A stretch of 21,102 nt of DNA, from positions 1 to 21,102 of the forward strand of contig CBFGRU010000022.1 of assembly GCA_965651255.1 (NCBI GenBank), given 5' to 3'. A model generated the notes under the pieces. That model saw nothing but the letters and a program-made list of their open reading frames with translations, did no database searches and had not been told where the DNA came from. The stretch comes from CBFGRU01 sp965651255. GTDB taxonomy: Bacteria > Planctomycetota > Phycisphaerae > Phycisphaerales > SM1A02. Shown one piece after another: positions 7,497 through 15,168 of this stretch. A program made the translations under genes and the position numbers. Position 1 is the first letter of the stretch, and the number at the start of each line of letters is the position of its first letter.

Positions 7497-10043
7497 ATGA
7501 CCTCCGTGTCTGACACCCCTCCGATCCACCCCGTTGACACCTATACGAGCGAATCAATCGAGGTGCTGGAAGGCCTTGAAGCGATTCGGAAGCGCCCCGG
7601 CATGTACGTCGGCGGAACGGGCCTGAACGCGCTCCACCACCTGGTGTACGAGTGCGTTGACAACGCAATTGACGAAGTCATGGCGGGCTACGCCACGACC
7701 GTGACGATTCGCATCGGCGTGGATGGCTCCTGTACGGTGATTGATGATGGTCGAGGCATGCCCGTCGACCCGATGCGGCATGAGAATCCTGCCATCAACG
7801 GTCGGCCCGCCGTCGAAGTCATCATGACGGCGATCCATGCCGGCGGAAAGTTCAACGACAATGCCTACAAGGTCTCCGGCGGGCTGCACGGCGTCGGAGT
7901 GAAGTGTGTCAACGCTCTCAGCGCCTGGACCGAGGTCGAAGTCGTCAAGAACGGCAAGGTCTACCTGATCACCTTCGCGCGCGGCGAAATCGATTCAGCC
8001 CTGCATGTCATCGCCGAACGCGCTGACGCGACGGATGACAAGCCGCGAAAGACCGGAACAAAGATCGCCTTCCTTCCGGATCCTGACATCTTCCCCGACA
8101 CCACCTTTCGCTTCGAGACATTGCAGCACCGGTTGCGCGAACTGGCGTATCTCAATCCCGGGGTCACCATTCGGCTCATGGATGAACGAGTCGACAAAGA
8201 TGGCAAGATTCGCGATGAAGTGTTTCACTTCGAGAACGGCCTGCTCGGCTACGTGGAACACCTCAATCGCTCGAAGACAACCGTCAGCCCGGCAATTCGC
8301 ATGTTTACCGCCGCGGATGACTCCGGCCTCAGCGCGGATATTGCGATTCAGTACACCGATTCCCCGAACGAACTCCTTCTCGCCTTCGGAAACAATATCG
8401 TCAATCCCGATGGCGGAACGCATGTGCAAGGGTTCAAGACATCGCTGACCCGCACCATCAATCACTACGCCAAGCGCAATAATCTGCTCAAGGACATCGC
8501 ACCATCCGGCGATGATCTGCGCGAGGGCCTGACCGCGGTCGTCTCTGTCCGCCTGCCTGATCCGCAGTTCAACAATCAAACCAAAGAAAAGCTGCTCAAC
8601 CCCGAGGCAGAAAGCTTTGTCAGCGCGCTCATCAGCGAACAACTTGGCGCCTGGCTCGAAGAGAACCCCGGCGAAGCGAAGAAGATCTGCATGAAGGCGG
8701 TCCTGGCTGCCCAGGCGCGCGAAGCCGCACGCAAGGCGCGGGAATTGATCAAGCGTAAAGGCGCGCTCGATGCCGGTGGAATGCCGCAGAAACTCGCTGA
8801 TTGCGCAACGAAGGATGTCGATCAGTCGGAACTCTTCATCGTCGAAGGCGACTCCGCCGGCGGCAGCGCCAAGGGTGGACGCAATCACGCAACTCAGGCC
8901 GTGCTGCCCCTCAAAGGCAAGATTCTGAACGTCGAGAAAGCACGCCTCGACAAGGTGCTCGGCTTTGAGGAAATCCGCATTCTCATTCAGGCGCTGCAAT
9001 GCGGCATCGGTGAAGACTTCGACATCTCGAAGCTGCGCTACGGCCGCATCATCATCATGACCGACGCCGATGTCGATGGCTCACACATTCGCACGCTGTT
9101 GCTCACCTTCTTCTTCCGGCAGATGCCCGAACTCATCCGGCAGGGCAAGATCTTCATCGCCCAGCCCCCGCTTTACCAGGTCACGCGAAACAAGAAGAGC
9201 CAGTACGTTCTGAACGAACAGCGCATGGCTCGCGTGCTCAGCGATCTCGCACTTCAGAACGCCATCCTGAGTCTGCGCGATGAGCGCGGGGTCGAAGTGT
9301 CACGCATCAGCGGCCGCGACCTTGAACAGCTGCTCCGAACACTGACCCGACTGGATGAACTGGTCACCATCGCCGAGCGCCGCGGCCTGCCCTTCCCCGA
9401 ACTGCTCAGCGCCCGTGATGACGACCCGGAAGGCGCCAACCGACTTCCCTCCCACCGAATCACCTGGCCCGGCGGAACGGCACTCGCCTGGGGTGAGCAC
9501 CACGCGCGAACGCTCATCGACCAGCACGAACTCGTGCTTGATGATCTCGGAAGCGGCGCCGAAGTCACCGATGGCGATCAATCGCGCCTCGCCATGCTGC
9601 GCGAACTGCACGAAAATCGCGAACTCGAAAAAGTCTTTGAACGCCTGCACACCTTTAACCTCGATATCAACGACTACTCACTCATTCAGGAAGAGGCCGT
9701 CACCGGCGAGCGGCTTCCGACAAAGTTCGCCTGGATCGTTGATGAAGGCAAAGAGGCCGACACCGTCTTCGATGTGCCGAACATCCCATCCATCCTTCGC
9801 GTGCTGCACGAAGTCGGTCGCCGCGGCATCGAGCTCAAGCGGTTCAAGGGTCTGGGTGAGATGGACCCCGAGCAGCTCTGGGAAACCACGATGGACCCGG
9901 ACAAGCGCACCCTCTTGCGCGTCTCGTGGGATGCCGCCACCGATGCCGATGCGCTCTTCTCAACGCTTATGGGTGAAGATGTCGAACGCCGTCGCACCTA
10001 CATCGAAGATCACGCGCTCGAAGTCAAGAACCTCGATGTGTAA
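7497..10043 (+). CDS. gyrB: DNA gyrase subunit B
   Basis: 848 residues. With GyrA it forms the gyrase tetramer that introduces negative supercoils using ATP. GHKL ATPase domain: EGLEAIRKRPGMYVG, Glu52 in YECVDNAIDE (the catalytic base position), DDGRGMPVD, and the GGLHGVGVKCVNALS lid. The transducer carries QTKEKL. TOPRIM domain: Glu450 in EGDSAGGSAKGGRN and Asp523/525/527 in TDADVDGSHIR as magnesium ligands. The C-terminal tail is RFKGLGEMDPEQLWETTMDP. About 170 residues between TOPRIM and tail (roughly 585-755) correspond to the insert of Gram-negative GyrB, which explains a length above the usual 640. It is gyrase rather than topoisomerase IV (parE) by overall resemblance. ATG 7497 has GGAG five bases upstream. 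gyrA is not adjacent. Confidence 0.96.
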   Translation: MTSVSDTPPIHPVDTYTSESIEVLEGLEAIRKRPGMYVGGTGLNALHHLVYECVDNAIDEVMAGYATTVTIRIGVDGSCTVIDDGRGMPVDPMRHENPAINGRPAVEVIMTAIHAGGKFNDNAYKVSGGLHGVGVKCVNALSAWTEVEVVKNGKVYLITFARGEIDSALHVIAERADATDDKPRKTGTKIAFLPDPDIFPDTTFRFETLQHRLRELAYLNPGVTIRLMDERVDKDGKIRDEVFHFENGLLGYVEHLNRSKTTVSPAIRMFTAADDSGLSADIAIQYTDSPNELLLAFGNNIVNPDGGTHVQGFKTSLTRTINHYAKRNNLLKDIAPSGDDLREGLTAVVSVRLPDPQFNNQTKEKLLNPEAESFVSALISEQLGAWLEENPGEAKKICMKAVLAAQAREAARKARELIKRKGALDAGGMPQKLADCATKDVDQSELFIVEGDSAGGSAKGGRNHATQAVLPLKGKILNVEKARLDKVLGFEEIRILIQALQCGIGEDFDISKLRYGRIIIMTDADVDGSHIRTLLLTFFFRQMPELIRQGKIFIAQPPLYQVTRNKKSQYVLNEQRMARVLSDLALQNAILSLRDERGVEVSRISGRDLEQLLRTLTRLDELVTIAERRGLPFPELLSARDDDPEGANRLPSHRITWPGGTALAWGEHHARTLIDQHELVLDDLGSGAEVTDGDQSRLAMLRELHENRELEKVFERLHTFNLDINDYSLIQEEAVTGERLPTKFAWIVDEGKEADTVFDVPNIPSILRVLHEVGRRGIELKRFKGLGEMDPEQLWETTMDPDKRTLLRVSWDAATDADALFSTLMGEDVERRRTYIEDHALEVKNLDV

Positions 10044-10048
10044 GCACC

Positions 10049-10067
10049 ACGGTCGCGGCCCGACCGT
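10049..10067. terminator. Possible bidirectional hairpin between gyrB and the DinB-like gene
   Basis: ACGGTCG (10049-10055) and CGACCGT (10061-10067) form a 7-base stem with a 5-base loop, lying in the 41-base gap between convergent stops. There is no T-tract on either side, so intrinsic termination is uncertain. Confidence 0.4.
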
Positions 10068-10084
10068 CGATCGCTGACCGTGAA

Positions 10085-10606
10085 CTACCATTCCCCTGCA
10101 TAGCCGATCGACTGCGCCGGCGCGTGGACACCGACCAGTTGGTGAAGCCGCTTCGCAAGCTGACGCAAGTGCAGCGCATCATGCGCTGCCCATGATGCAA
10201 GCAGGTCCGCCGCACTCATCGAACCCAGCTTCGGATGCACCTTGCACTGCGAAAAGTCCGGGTTTGGCAGCGTTCGCAACCATGCCACCGAGCGGGTTCG
10301 CTCCCGCACAAACCGGCTGAGTGCCTCTTCGAGTCGACCATCCTGGTATCGCCGCGCCTCCGCCCACCCCACCGGGTCAATCGGCGGCCAATCCTCGTTC
10401 GGATCGCGCAGCGTGCATTCCAGTCGCGTGCGAAAATCCTCAACCTCCTCATCCGCGAGATGATGCACAATCTCGAGAATCGACCACGATCCATCCGCAG
10501 GCCGCCATCGCGATTCCTCCGCTGAGACCCCCGCCACCAGGGCCGGCAGAGCCGCTCCAAATCGCTCCAGACCGGCAATCAATCGCGTCGAATCGAACTC
10601 CTTCAT
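10085..10606 (-). CDS. DinB-like (YfiT/DinB superfamily) protein
   Basis: 173-residue predicted four-helix-bundle protein of the DinB superfamily, whose members bind a divalent metal through three histidines and include thiol-dependent transferases and uncharacterised hydrolases. The expected ligands are visible: His48 or His49 in EIVHHLADEE, and His142 and His146 in AAHDALHLRQ; RPADGSWSILEIVHHLAD is the classic N-terminal family block. Length is typical. ATG 10606 has no clear ribosome-binding site upstream. It is convergent with gyrB and faces the structured 719-base gap, with no operon partners that would hint at a substrate. Confidence 0.8.
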   Translation of the reverse strand: MKEFDSTRLIAGLERFGAALPALVAGVSAEESRWRPADGSWSILEIVHHLADEEVEDFRTRLECTLRDPNEDWPPIDPVGWAEARRYQDGRLEEALSRFVRERTRSVAWLRTLPNPDFSQCKVHPKLGSMSAADLLASWAAHDALHLRQLAKRLHQLVGVHAPAQSIGYAGEW

Positions 10607-10701
10607 AACCGCCCAGTGTGCCCATCGCTCATCCGGCCGTCAAGCCACACGACACGCCGCCAACCCACCACACCCACGAAAAGCATCACCCGGTCAACGT
10701 C

Positions 10702-10738
10702 CCAGTCCTGTTATCAGGCACCCGTTCTCAGGACCTGG
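10702..10738. repeat. Hairpin-forming inverted repeat with an alternative inner stem
   Basis: CCAGTCCTG (10702-10710) pairs with CAGGACCTGG (10729-10738) with one bulged C and an 18-base loop. The same CCTG can instead pair with CAGG at 10715-10718 across a TTAT loop, so two exclusive structures are possible. Confidence 0.45.
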
Positions 10739-10766
10739 CCCAGTTGAAAGACCCGTTCCCGGGACC
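10720..10766 (+). repeat. Pair of 16-base direct repeats
   Basis: ACCCGTTCTCAGGACC (10720-10735) and ACCCGTTCCCGGGACC (10751-10766) match at 14 of 16 positions with starts 31 bases apart, about three helical turns. The spacing on one face of the helix would suit a pair of protein-binding sites. Confidence 0.5.
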
Positions 10767-10828
10767 ACGTTCACGGCGTTCCCACCACCAGACCTGCCAT
10801 GCACGGAAACCCCTTGTTTTCAGGGCTT

Positions 10829-10855
10829 GTTGCATGATTCCGCGAATCACGCAAC
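10829..10855. repeat. 27-base inverted repeat (hairpin)
   Basis: GTTGC-A-TGATTC (10829-10840), a CGC centre, and GAATCA-C-GCAAC (10844-10855) pair at all 11 positions except one internal A-C mismatch. A second GCAACAGG at 10860-10867 could compete for the left arm extended to CTTGTTGC. No T-tract follows. It could be an operator, a regulatory RNA element or a terminator for divergent transcription. Confidence 0.6.
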
Positions 10856-10899
10856 CCGCGCAACAGGTCGGATGACACGGAGTTCATGCTTCGTACCGA

Positions 10900-11124
10900 T
10901 TGGTTTACTTCAACTGCGTGTGCGCACAGTTCTTCTCAAGGGGCGCACCGATGTGTTGCACGCGCCACCAGTCGAGGTGCCCGTGTGAACAGATCTGGTG
11001 CGCGCGCGCACAGACCTGCTTGCATGTCCAACCGATCAAGGCGCACGCCCGTCAGAGCAGTTCGCACCCCCAACAGAAAAGGTGGCAGTCCCAACAGATC
11101 TGTGCGCACACGCAACCGACCTGA
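10900..11124 (+). CDS. Possible Cys-rich small ORF (doubtful)
   Basis: A 74-residue frame from TTG 10900, with 9-10 cysteines concentrated in the first 40 residues (CVCAQ, CCTRHQ, CPCEQIWCARAQTC). The two 31-base repeats fall in the same frame, giving EQIWCARAQT and QQICAHTQPT. Against it are the TTG start, the lack of a ribosome site, and a base composition driven by GC/GT alternation, which yields Cys (TGC/TGT) codons without selection. No family recognised. Confidence 0.15.
   Translation: MVYFNCVCAQFFSRGAPMCCTRHQSRCPCEQIWCARAQTCLHVQPIKAHARQSSSHPQQKRWQSQQICAHTQPT
10915..10928. repeat. Alternating purine-pyrimidine tract 1 with 10-base palindrome
   Basis: Fourteen bases alternate strictly between pyrimidine and purine; the last ten, TGTGCGCACA (10919-10928), are a perfect palindrome that recurs unchanged at 11101-11110. 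Such GT/GC tracts favour Z-DNA under negative supercoiling. Confidence 0.55.
10988..11123 (+). repeat. Two related 31-base units 105 bases apart
   Basis: Unit 1 (10988-11018) and unit 2 (11093-11123) both begin with AACAGATCTG, contain an alternating GC/GT/CA core, and end with GACCTG at exactly the same distance. The cores align with a one-base shift. Unit 1 has the 14-base palindrome GTGCGCGCGCGCAC (10998-11011); unit 2 has TGTGCGCACA (11101-11110). CAGATCTG is itself an 8-base palindrome in both. Confidence 0.6.
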
Positions 11125-11240
11125 TCGACTACCGAAGTGTCTTGATGAACAACGCCATTGATTCGCTCGAAATCCCCCCTCCGCAACCCGCTGAATTCCC
11201 GGGATGTCCGGGGTTTGCAGGAGCGGTGTCGAACGCTTGC

Positions 11241-11300
11241 GGGGATGACGGGTGCGGCTCGTTGGGGAGGGTTGAACTTCCGGGGGTGAGGGCAGAGGGG
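11241..11300 (+). repeat. G-tract cluster upstream of miaA
   Basis: Seven runs of three to five G lie on the + strand within 60 bases (11241, 11250, 11264, 11269, 11282, 11290, 11297), ending 25 bases before the miaA start. The last four runs have loops of 10, 3 and 4 bases, compatible with a G-quadruplex in DNA or in a leader RNA. Confidence 0.4.
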
Positions 11301-11325
11301 TGCATCACGGAGTAGGATCGCGGCG

Positions 11326-12282
11326 ATGGCTGGTCACGCGTCCGAACCCCCGCTGCTCATCATCGTCGGCCCGACTGCGGGCGGGAAGACAGCGTTGTCC
11401 ATTGCGCTGGCGCACTCACTTCCGGGCGGGGGTGAATGTCTCTGCGCGGATTCGATGCAGGTTTACCGCGGGATGGACATCGGCACGGCGAAGCCCACCG
11501 CGGAGGAACGCGCGCGGGCACCGCATCATCTGCTCGATCTCATCGACCCTTCGGAAGATGGCTTCACCGTTGATCACTGGCGTGAGCTCGCGGAGGCAAC
11601 GATTGCTGATGTTCGCCTGCGTGATCGCATCCCGATTGTTGTCGGTGGGACGAATCTCTATGTGAAGGCGCTGCTCGAGGGCCTGATGGATGGACCGGCT
11701 CCGGATGCAGCGCTGCGCGCGGAACTTGAACAGACATCGCTTGCGGATCTGCGCGCGGAGCTTGAACGGGTGGACCCCGGCGCGGCATCACGCATTCACC
11801 CCAACGATCGCAAACGCACGATCCGGGCGGTGGAGGTGTTTCGACTTTCGGGTTCGCCCCTGAGTGAGCAGCAGCAGCAATGGGATCGGGGGCAAGTGCG
11901 GGCGGATGCGCGGATCATCGGGCTGGAATACCCCGTTGAAGTGATCAATCGCCGCATCAACGCGCGGGTGAGGATGATGGTCGAGGCAGGGCTGGTGGAG
12001 GAGGTTCGCGGGCTGCGGGCTTCGGGCGCGCTTGGCCGCCAGGCGCGCGAAGCGTTGGGATACAAGCAGATTCTTGACCATCTGGATGGTCGCTGCACGC
12101 TGGAGGAAGCGATTGAGCAGGTGAAGATTCGCACCCGCCGGTACGCGAAGCAGCAGCGGACGTGGCTGCGGCGATTCCGGGCGTGGCCGCGATCGATCTG
12201 GCTGGAAGCAGATGGGCGAAGTGCGGAAGAACTTTCCGCAATGGTGGTGGCATTCCTTCGTGATTTGGGTGATGTGGGTTGA
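11326..12282 (+). CDS. miaA: tRNA dimethylallyltransferase
   Basis: 318 residues. It transfers the dimethylallyl group from DMAPP to N6 of adenosine 37 in tRNAs reading UNN codons. The P-loop GPTAGGKT is at residues 15-22, followed by DSMQVYRGMDIGTAKPT, HHLLDLIDP, VGGTNLYVKALLEG and the tRNA-contacting IRAVEVFRLSG; the C-terminal REALGYKQILDHLDG and RTRRYAKQQRTWLRR blocks are intact. Length is normal. The ATG at 11326 is preceded by AGGA at 11314-11317, 8 bases away; the same bases form TAGGAT, which could instead be a -10 box of a leaderless message. Its substrate DMAPP comes from the pathway that includes ispG further along the window. Confidence 0.95.
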   Translation: MAGHASEPPLLIIVGPTAGGKTALSIALAHSLPGGGECLCADSMQVYRGMDIGTAKPTAEERARAPHHLLDLIDPSEDGFTVDHWRELAEATIADVRLRDRIPIVVGGTNLYVKALLEGLMDGPAPDAALRAELEQTSLADLRAELERVDPGAASRIHPNDRKRTIRAVEVFRLSGSPLSEQQQQWDRGQVRADARIIGLEYPVEVINRRINARVRMMVEAGLVEEVRGLRASGALGRQAREALGYKQILDHLDGRCTLEEAIEQVKIRTRRYAKQQRTWLRRFRAWPRSIWLEADGRSAEELSAMVVAFLRDLGDVG

Positions 12283-12313
12283 GAACCTGCAGCGGGGCCG
12301 ATAGAGATACGAT
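12279..12313 (+). promoter_or_regulatory. Putative topA promoter
   Basis: TTGAGA (12279-12284), overlapping the miaA stop, is followed after 17 bases by TAGAGA (12302-12307), and directly after that by TACGAT (12308-12313). The first pair has ideal spacing, while the second hexamer is the closer -10 match. It lies in the 147-base miaA-topA gap, which otherwise shows nothing clear. Confidence 0.35.
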
Positions 12314-12429
12314 CGCCCTGATGGGCTTGACCGGGCCTTGGGTTCGGCTTGAATCCCGGCGATTGGCCCAGAGCGGGCGCGGCCCGGTTCCTGTAGTGAA
12401 GGCGACGATTCGTCCGAAAGCACCAGTTC

Positions 12430-15144
12430 ATGGCGAAGAAGAAGTCCACGAGATCAACATCATCACCTTCCACGAAGAAGTCGGCCGGCCGCACGAAGCG
12501 GAAGGCCTCTGGCGGCGGTGCCGCGCGTTCTGGGGGGGGTGAGGGCGGTTCCGGAGGTGGGGGGCAGCACCTGGTGATCGTGGAATCGCCCGCGAAGGCG
12601 AAGACGATCAACAAGTATCTGGGGAAGGATTTCATTGTGAAGGCATCGGTGGGTCATGTGCGAGACCTGCCGGCGAAGGCGCCAAAGGGTTCGAAGCAGC
12701 CGGTGCCGGGCGTTGACTTGGAGAATGATTTCGAGCCGTCGTACGAGGTGTTGCCGGGGAAGAAGAAGACGGTGCAGGAGTTGAAGAAGGCGGCCAAGGG
12801 CGCTGCGGACATCTGGTTTGCCACGGACTTGGACCGGGAGGGCGAGGCGATTGCATGGCACCTGGCGCAGGAGCTTGGCGTCAAGCCGGGCGAAGCGAAG
12901 CGGGTGGTGTTCAACGCGATTACGAAGAACGAGATTCAACGTGCGTTCGAGCACCCGCACACGATTGATGAGTTCAAGGTCAATGCGCAGCAGGCGCGGC
13001 GGATTCTGGACCGCATCGTGGGGTATCAGGTGTCACCCCTGTTGTGGAAGAAAGTTGCGCGGGGTTTGAGCGCAGGGCGTGTGCAGTCGGTGGCGGTGCG
13101 GTTGATCGTGGAACGCGAGCGTGAGATTCAGAAGTTTCTGCCGGATGAATACTGGCGGGTGACGGGGCGCTTCACGCTGGATGAGAGTCAGGCGGCAGGA
13201 CTCGCGACGGCGTGGGCGAAGTTCATGGCGGTGCGTGATGAGAAGGACAACCCCCCCACGATCAAGTCGCAGAATGCCTGGCTGGCAGAGCGCGCCGCGA
13301 TCAAGGCGGAACTCGTCGAACTGGGGGGTGAGAAATTCGAACTGGTTTCAAAGGCCGATGAACCGGTTGACCTGAACGATCGCGTGCAGCAGGTGGCCGC
13401 GGATGTCGGCCTGATCGATGTCTCGCTGCGCGTAGATCGGAACGAGGATGCGAAGGGGCTCGCCCAGTTCGAGAAGACGATCGACGGCCGGATCGATCCG
13501 ACAGCGCGATACCGCGTGAAGTCAATCGAAACGAAGCGAACCACCTCGCGCGCAGCGGCGCCGTTCATTACATCGTCGCTGCAGGTTGCGGCATCAACGT
13601 ACCTGAGCTTCAGCGCAAATCGCACGATGCGCACCGCGCAGGCGCTGTACGAAGGTGTGAACGTTCCGGGCGAGGGTCAGGTCGGCCTGATCACGTACAT
13701 GCGAACCGACTCGACGCACCTCTCGGGTGATGCATTGCGTGAAGTGCGCGAGTTCATCGGTCAGACGTACGGCGATCGATATCTGCCCGAGAAGCCGAAC
13801 TTTTTCGGCAGCAGCAACAAGGCCGCGCAGGAAGCGCACGAAGCGATTCGCCCGACCGATGTGCGGCGTCATCCGGATGACCTGAAGGATTCACTGACCG
13901 CGGAGCAGTACAAACTGTATCGACTGATCTGGTCGCGTTTTGTCGGATGTCAGATGCCGCCGGCAGAGTGGGATTCGACGGCGATCATGTTCGAGCGGGC
14001 CGACCGGAACACCGGCGCGGTCTTCCGCACGACAGGGCGGGTGCTTGTGTTCGATGGCCACTACCGCGTGACGGGCGTTCCGACCGCGAGCGATGAGCAG
14101 ACCCTGCCCGATGTTGCGGAGCAACAGCAGGTCACGCCGTTTTCGATCGACACCGAGCAGCGGTTCACCAGCCCCCCTCCTCGCTATACCGAAGCATCGC
14201 TCGTCAAGACACTGGAGAGCGAAGGCATCGGGCGTCCTTCGACGTATGCCGCAATTATTCAGACGATTCAGGATCGTCAGTACGTCGAGCAGGTGGATCG
14301 CCGATTCCACGCGACCGACCTGGGCATCGTTGTCACCGACAAGCTGATTGAGGGGTTTCCGCGGCTGATGGATGTCGGCTACACGCGCGAGATGGAATCG
14401 GAGCTGGACAAAATCGAAGAGCAGCACTCCGACTGGGTGGACATGCTGCATCGGTTTTATGCGCGATTCTCTGCTTCGCTGGAGAAGGCGCACGAAACAC
14501 TCGTGCACGCAAAAGCCGAGATTCAACCGGCACCGTACAAGTGTCCCAAGTGCGGGCGCACGACGTGCTACCGGTTCGGCAAGAACGGTCGCTTTCTCTC
14601 GTGTACGGGCTACCCCGATTGTGACTATGCGGCCCCGATTGATCGTGAGGGACGGCCGCAACTGCCGGAGAAGGTCAACATCGCCTGTCCTGAGGATGGT
14701 TCAGCGATGATCCTGCGGACCGGACGGTTCGGTCAGTTTCTGGCGAGTGAGAACTATCCTGAGGTGAAGTTTGTGCTGAACCTTGATAAGAAGGGCCAGC
14801 TCAAACTGCCTGCCCCGCCGCCGCTGAAGACGGATCTCGCCTGCCCGAAATGCGGCCAGCCGCTGAACCTGCGCGAAGGGCGGCGCGGACCGTGGCTGGG
14901 GTGTTCGGCCTTTCCGAAGTGTCGCGGCCGACTGGCCTGGACGAAGGTCGATGAGAAAGACCGGCAGCGTCTGGAGAAGGAACTCAACGAGCACCAGCGC
15001 GCGAACCCGCAGCCGACGATCTTTACGTTGGATGGTGATCCGATTGCCGACGGAACGCCGGTGCAGAACCTCCTGATTCCCGGTGGCGTCCAAACGCTGG
15101 AGATTCATCCGGATGCAACGGTTGCCCGCGCGAAGTCGGCGTAA
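12430..15144 (+). CDS. topA: DNA topoisomerase I (type IA)
   Basis: 904 residues. It relaxes negative supercoils by single-strand passage, counterbalancing gyrase. A Lys/Ser/Gly-rich tail (1-46) precedes the TOPRIM domain starting HLVIVESPAKAKTI (Glu52) with TDLDREGEAIAWHL. The nucleophile is Tyr423 in LITYMRTDSTHLS, with GRVQSVAVRLIVERE and GIGRPSTYA blocks in place. About 60 residues more than usual lie before the tyrosine, beyond the N-terminal tail. The C-terminus has three zinc-ribbon-like units: the first keeps CPKC, C713, C724 and C730; the third keeps C804, C807, C824 and C830; the middle one (about 752-778) retains only C752. ATG 12430 lacks a strong ribosome site, but the next in-frame candidates are inside the conserved core. 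Confidence 0.95.
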   Translation: MAKKKSTRSTSSPSTKKSAGRTKRKASGGGAARSGGGEGGSGGGGQHLVIVESPAKAKTINKYLGKDFIVKASVGHVRDLPAKAPKGSKQPVPGVDLENDFEPSYEVLPGKKKTVQELKKAAKGAADIWFATDLDREGEAIAWHLAQELGVKPGEAKRVVFNAITKNEIQRAFEHPHTIDEFKVNAQQARRILDRIVGYQVSPLLWKKVARGLSAGRVQSVAVRLIVEREREIQKFLPDEYWRVTGRFTLDESQAAGLATAWAKFMAVRDEKDNPPTIKSQNAWLAERAAIKAELVELGGEKFELVSKADEPVDLNDRVQQVAADVGLIDVSLRVDRNEDAKGLAQFEKTIDGRIDPTARYRVKSIETKRTTSRAAAPFITSSLQVAASTYLSFSANRTMRTAQALYEGVNVPGEGQVGLITYMRTDSTHLSGDALREVREFIGQTYGDRYLPEKPNFFGSSNKAAQEAHEAIRPTDVRRHPDDLKDSLTAEQYKLYRLIWSRFVGCQMPPAEWDSTAIMFERADRNTGAVFRTTGRVLVFDGHYRVTGVPTASDEQTLPDVAEQQQVTPFSIDTEQRFTSPPPRYTEASLVKTLESEGIGRPSTYAAIIQTIQDRQYVEQVDRRFHATDLGIVVTDKLIEGFPRLMDVGYTREMESELDKIEEQHSDWVDMLHRFYARFSASLEKAHETLVHAKAEIQPAPYKCPKCGRTTCYRFGKNGRFLSCTGYPDCDYAAPIDREGRPQLPEKVNIACPEDGSAMILRTGRFGQFLASENYPEVKFVLNLDKKGQLKLPAPPPLKTDLACPKCGQPLNLREGRRGPWLGCSAFPKCRGRLAWTKVDEKDRQRLEKELNEHQRANPQPTIFTLDGDPIADGTPVQNLLIPGGVQTLEIHPDATVARAKSA

Positions 15145-15153
15145 GGCACGGAG

Positions 15154-15159
15154 AAGGAG
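15154..15159 (+). promoter_or_regulatory. Ribosome-binding site of the TetR gene
   Basis: AAGGAG lies 9 bases before ATG 15169, 6 before TTG 15166 and 12 before ATG 15172, favouring ATG 15169 as the start. It sits in the 24-base gap after the topA stop, so the gene can be translated from a topA read-through message. Confidence 0.7.
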
Positions 15160-15168
15160 TTCCCATTG

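Larger units (their letters stand above)
10607..11325. other. 719-base gap without a confident gene, rich in repeats and hairpins
   Basis: No ORF here has homology I recognise, and no tRNA-like structure was seen. The interval carries two hairpins (10702-10738, 10829-10855), two related 16-base direct repeats (10720 and 10751), two related 31-base units (10988 and 11093), three alternating purine-pyrimidine tracts, a possible Cys-rich mini-ORF (10900-11124) and a G-tract cluster (11241-11300) before miaA. Both the flanking genes read outward from it, so it must contain two divergent promoters, although no consensus box is obvious. Confidence 0.7.

Noticed and set aside
7995..8999. 334-codon open frame on the - strand inside gyrB
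   Set aside because: Antisense to the most conserved part of gyrB; its length follows from codon bias and it shows no protein family features.
10607..11325. CRISPR array or insertion sequence in the large gap
   Set aside because: Only two copies of any repeat are present, there are no regular spacers, no transposase remnant and no terminal inverted repeats with target duplications.
12321..12542. Small ORF with ATG 12321 eight bases after TACGAT, overlapping topA
   Set aside because: It overlaps the topA start by over 100 bases in another frame and has no family resemblance; the TACGAT is better explained as part of the topA promoter.
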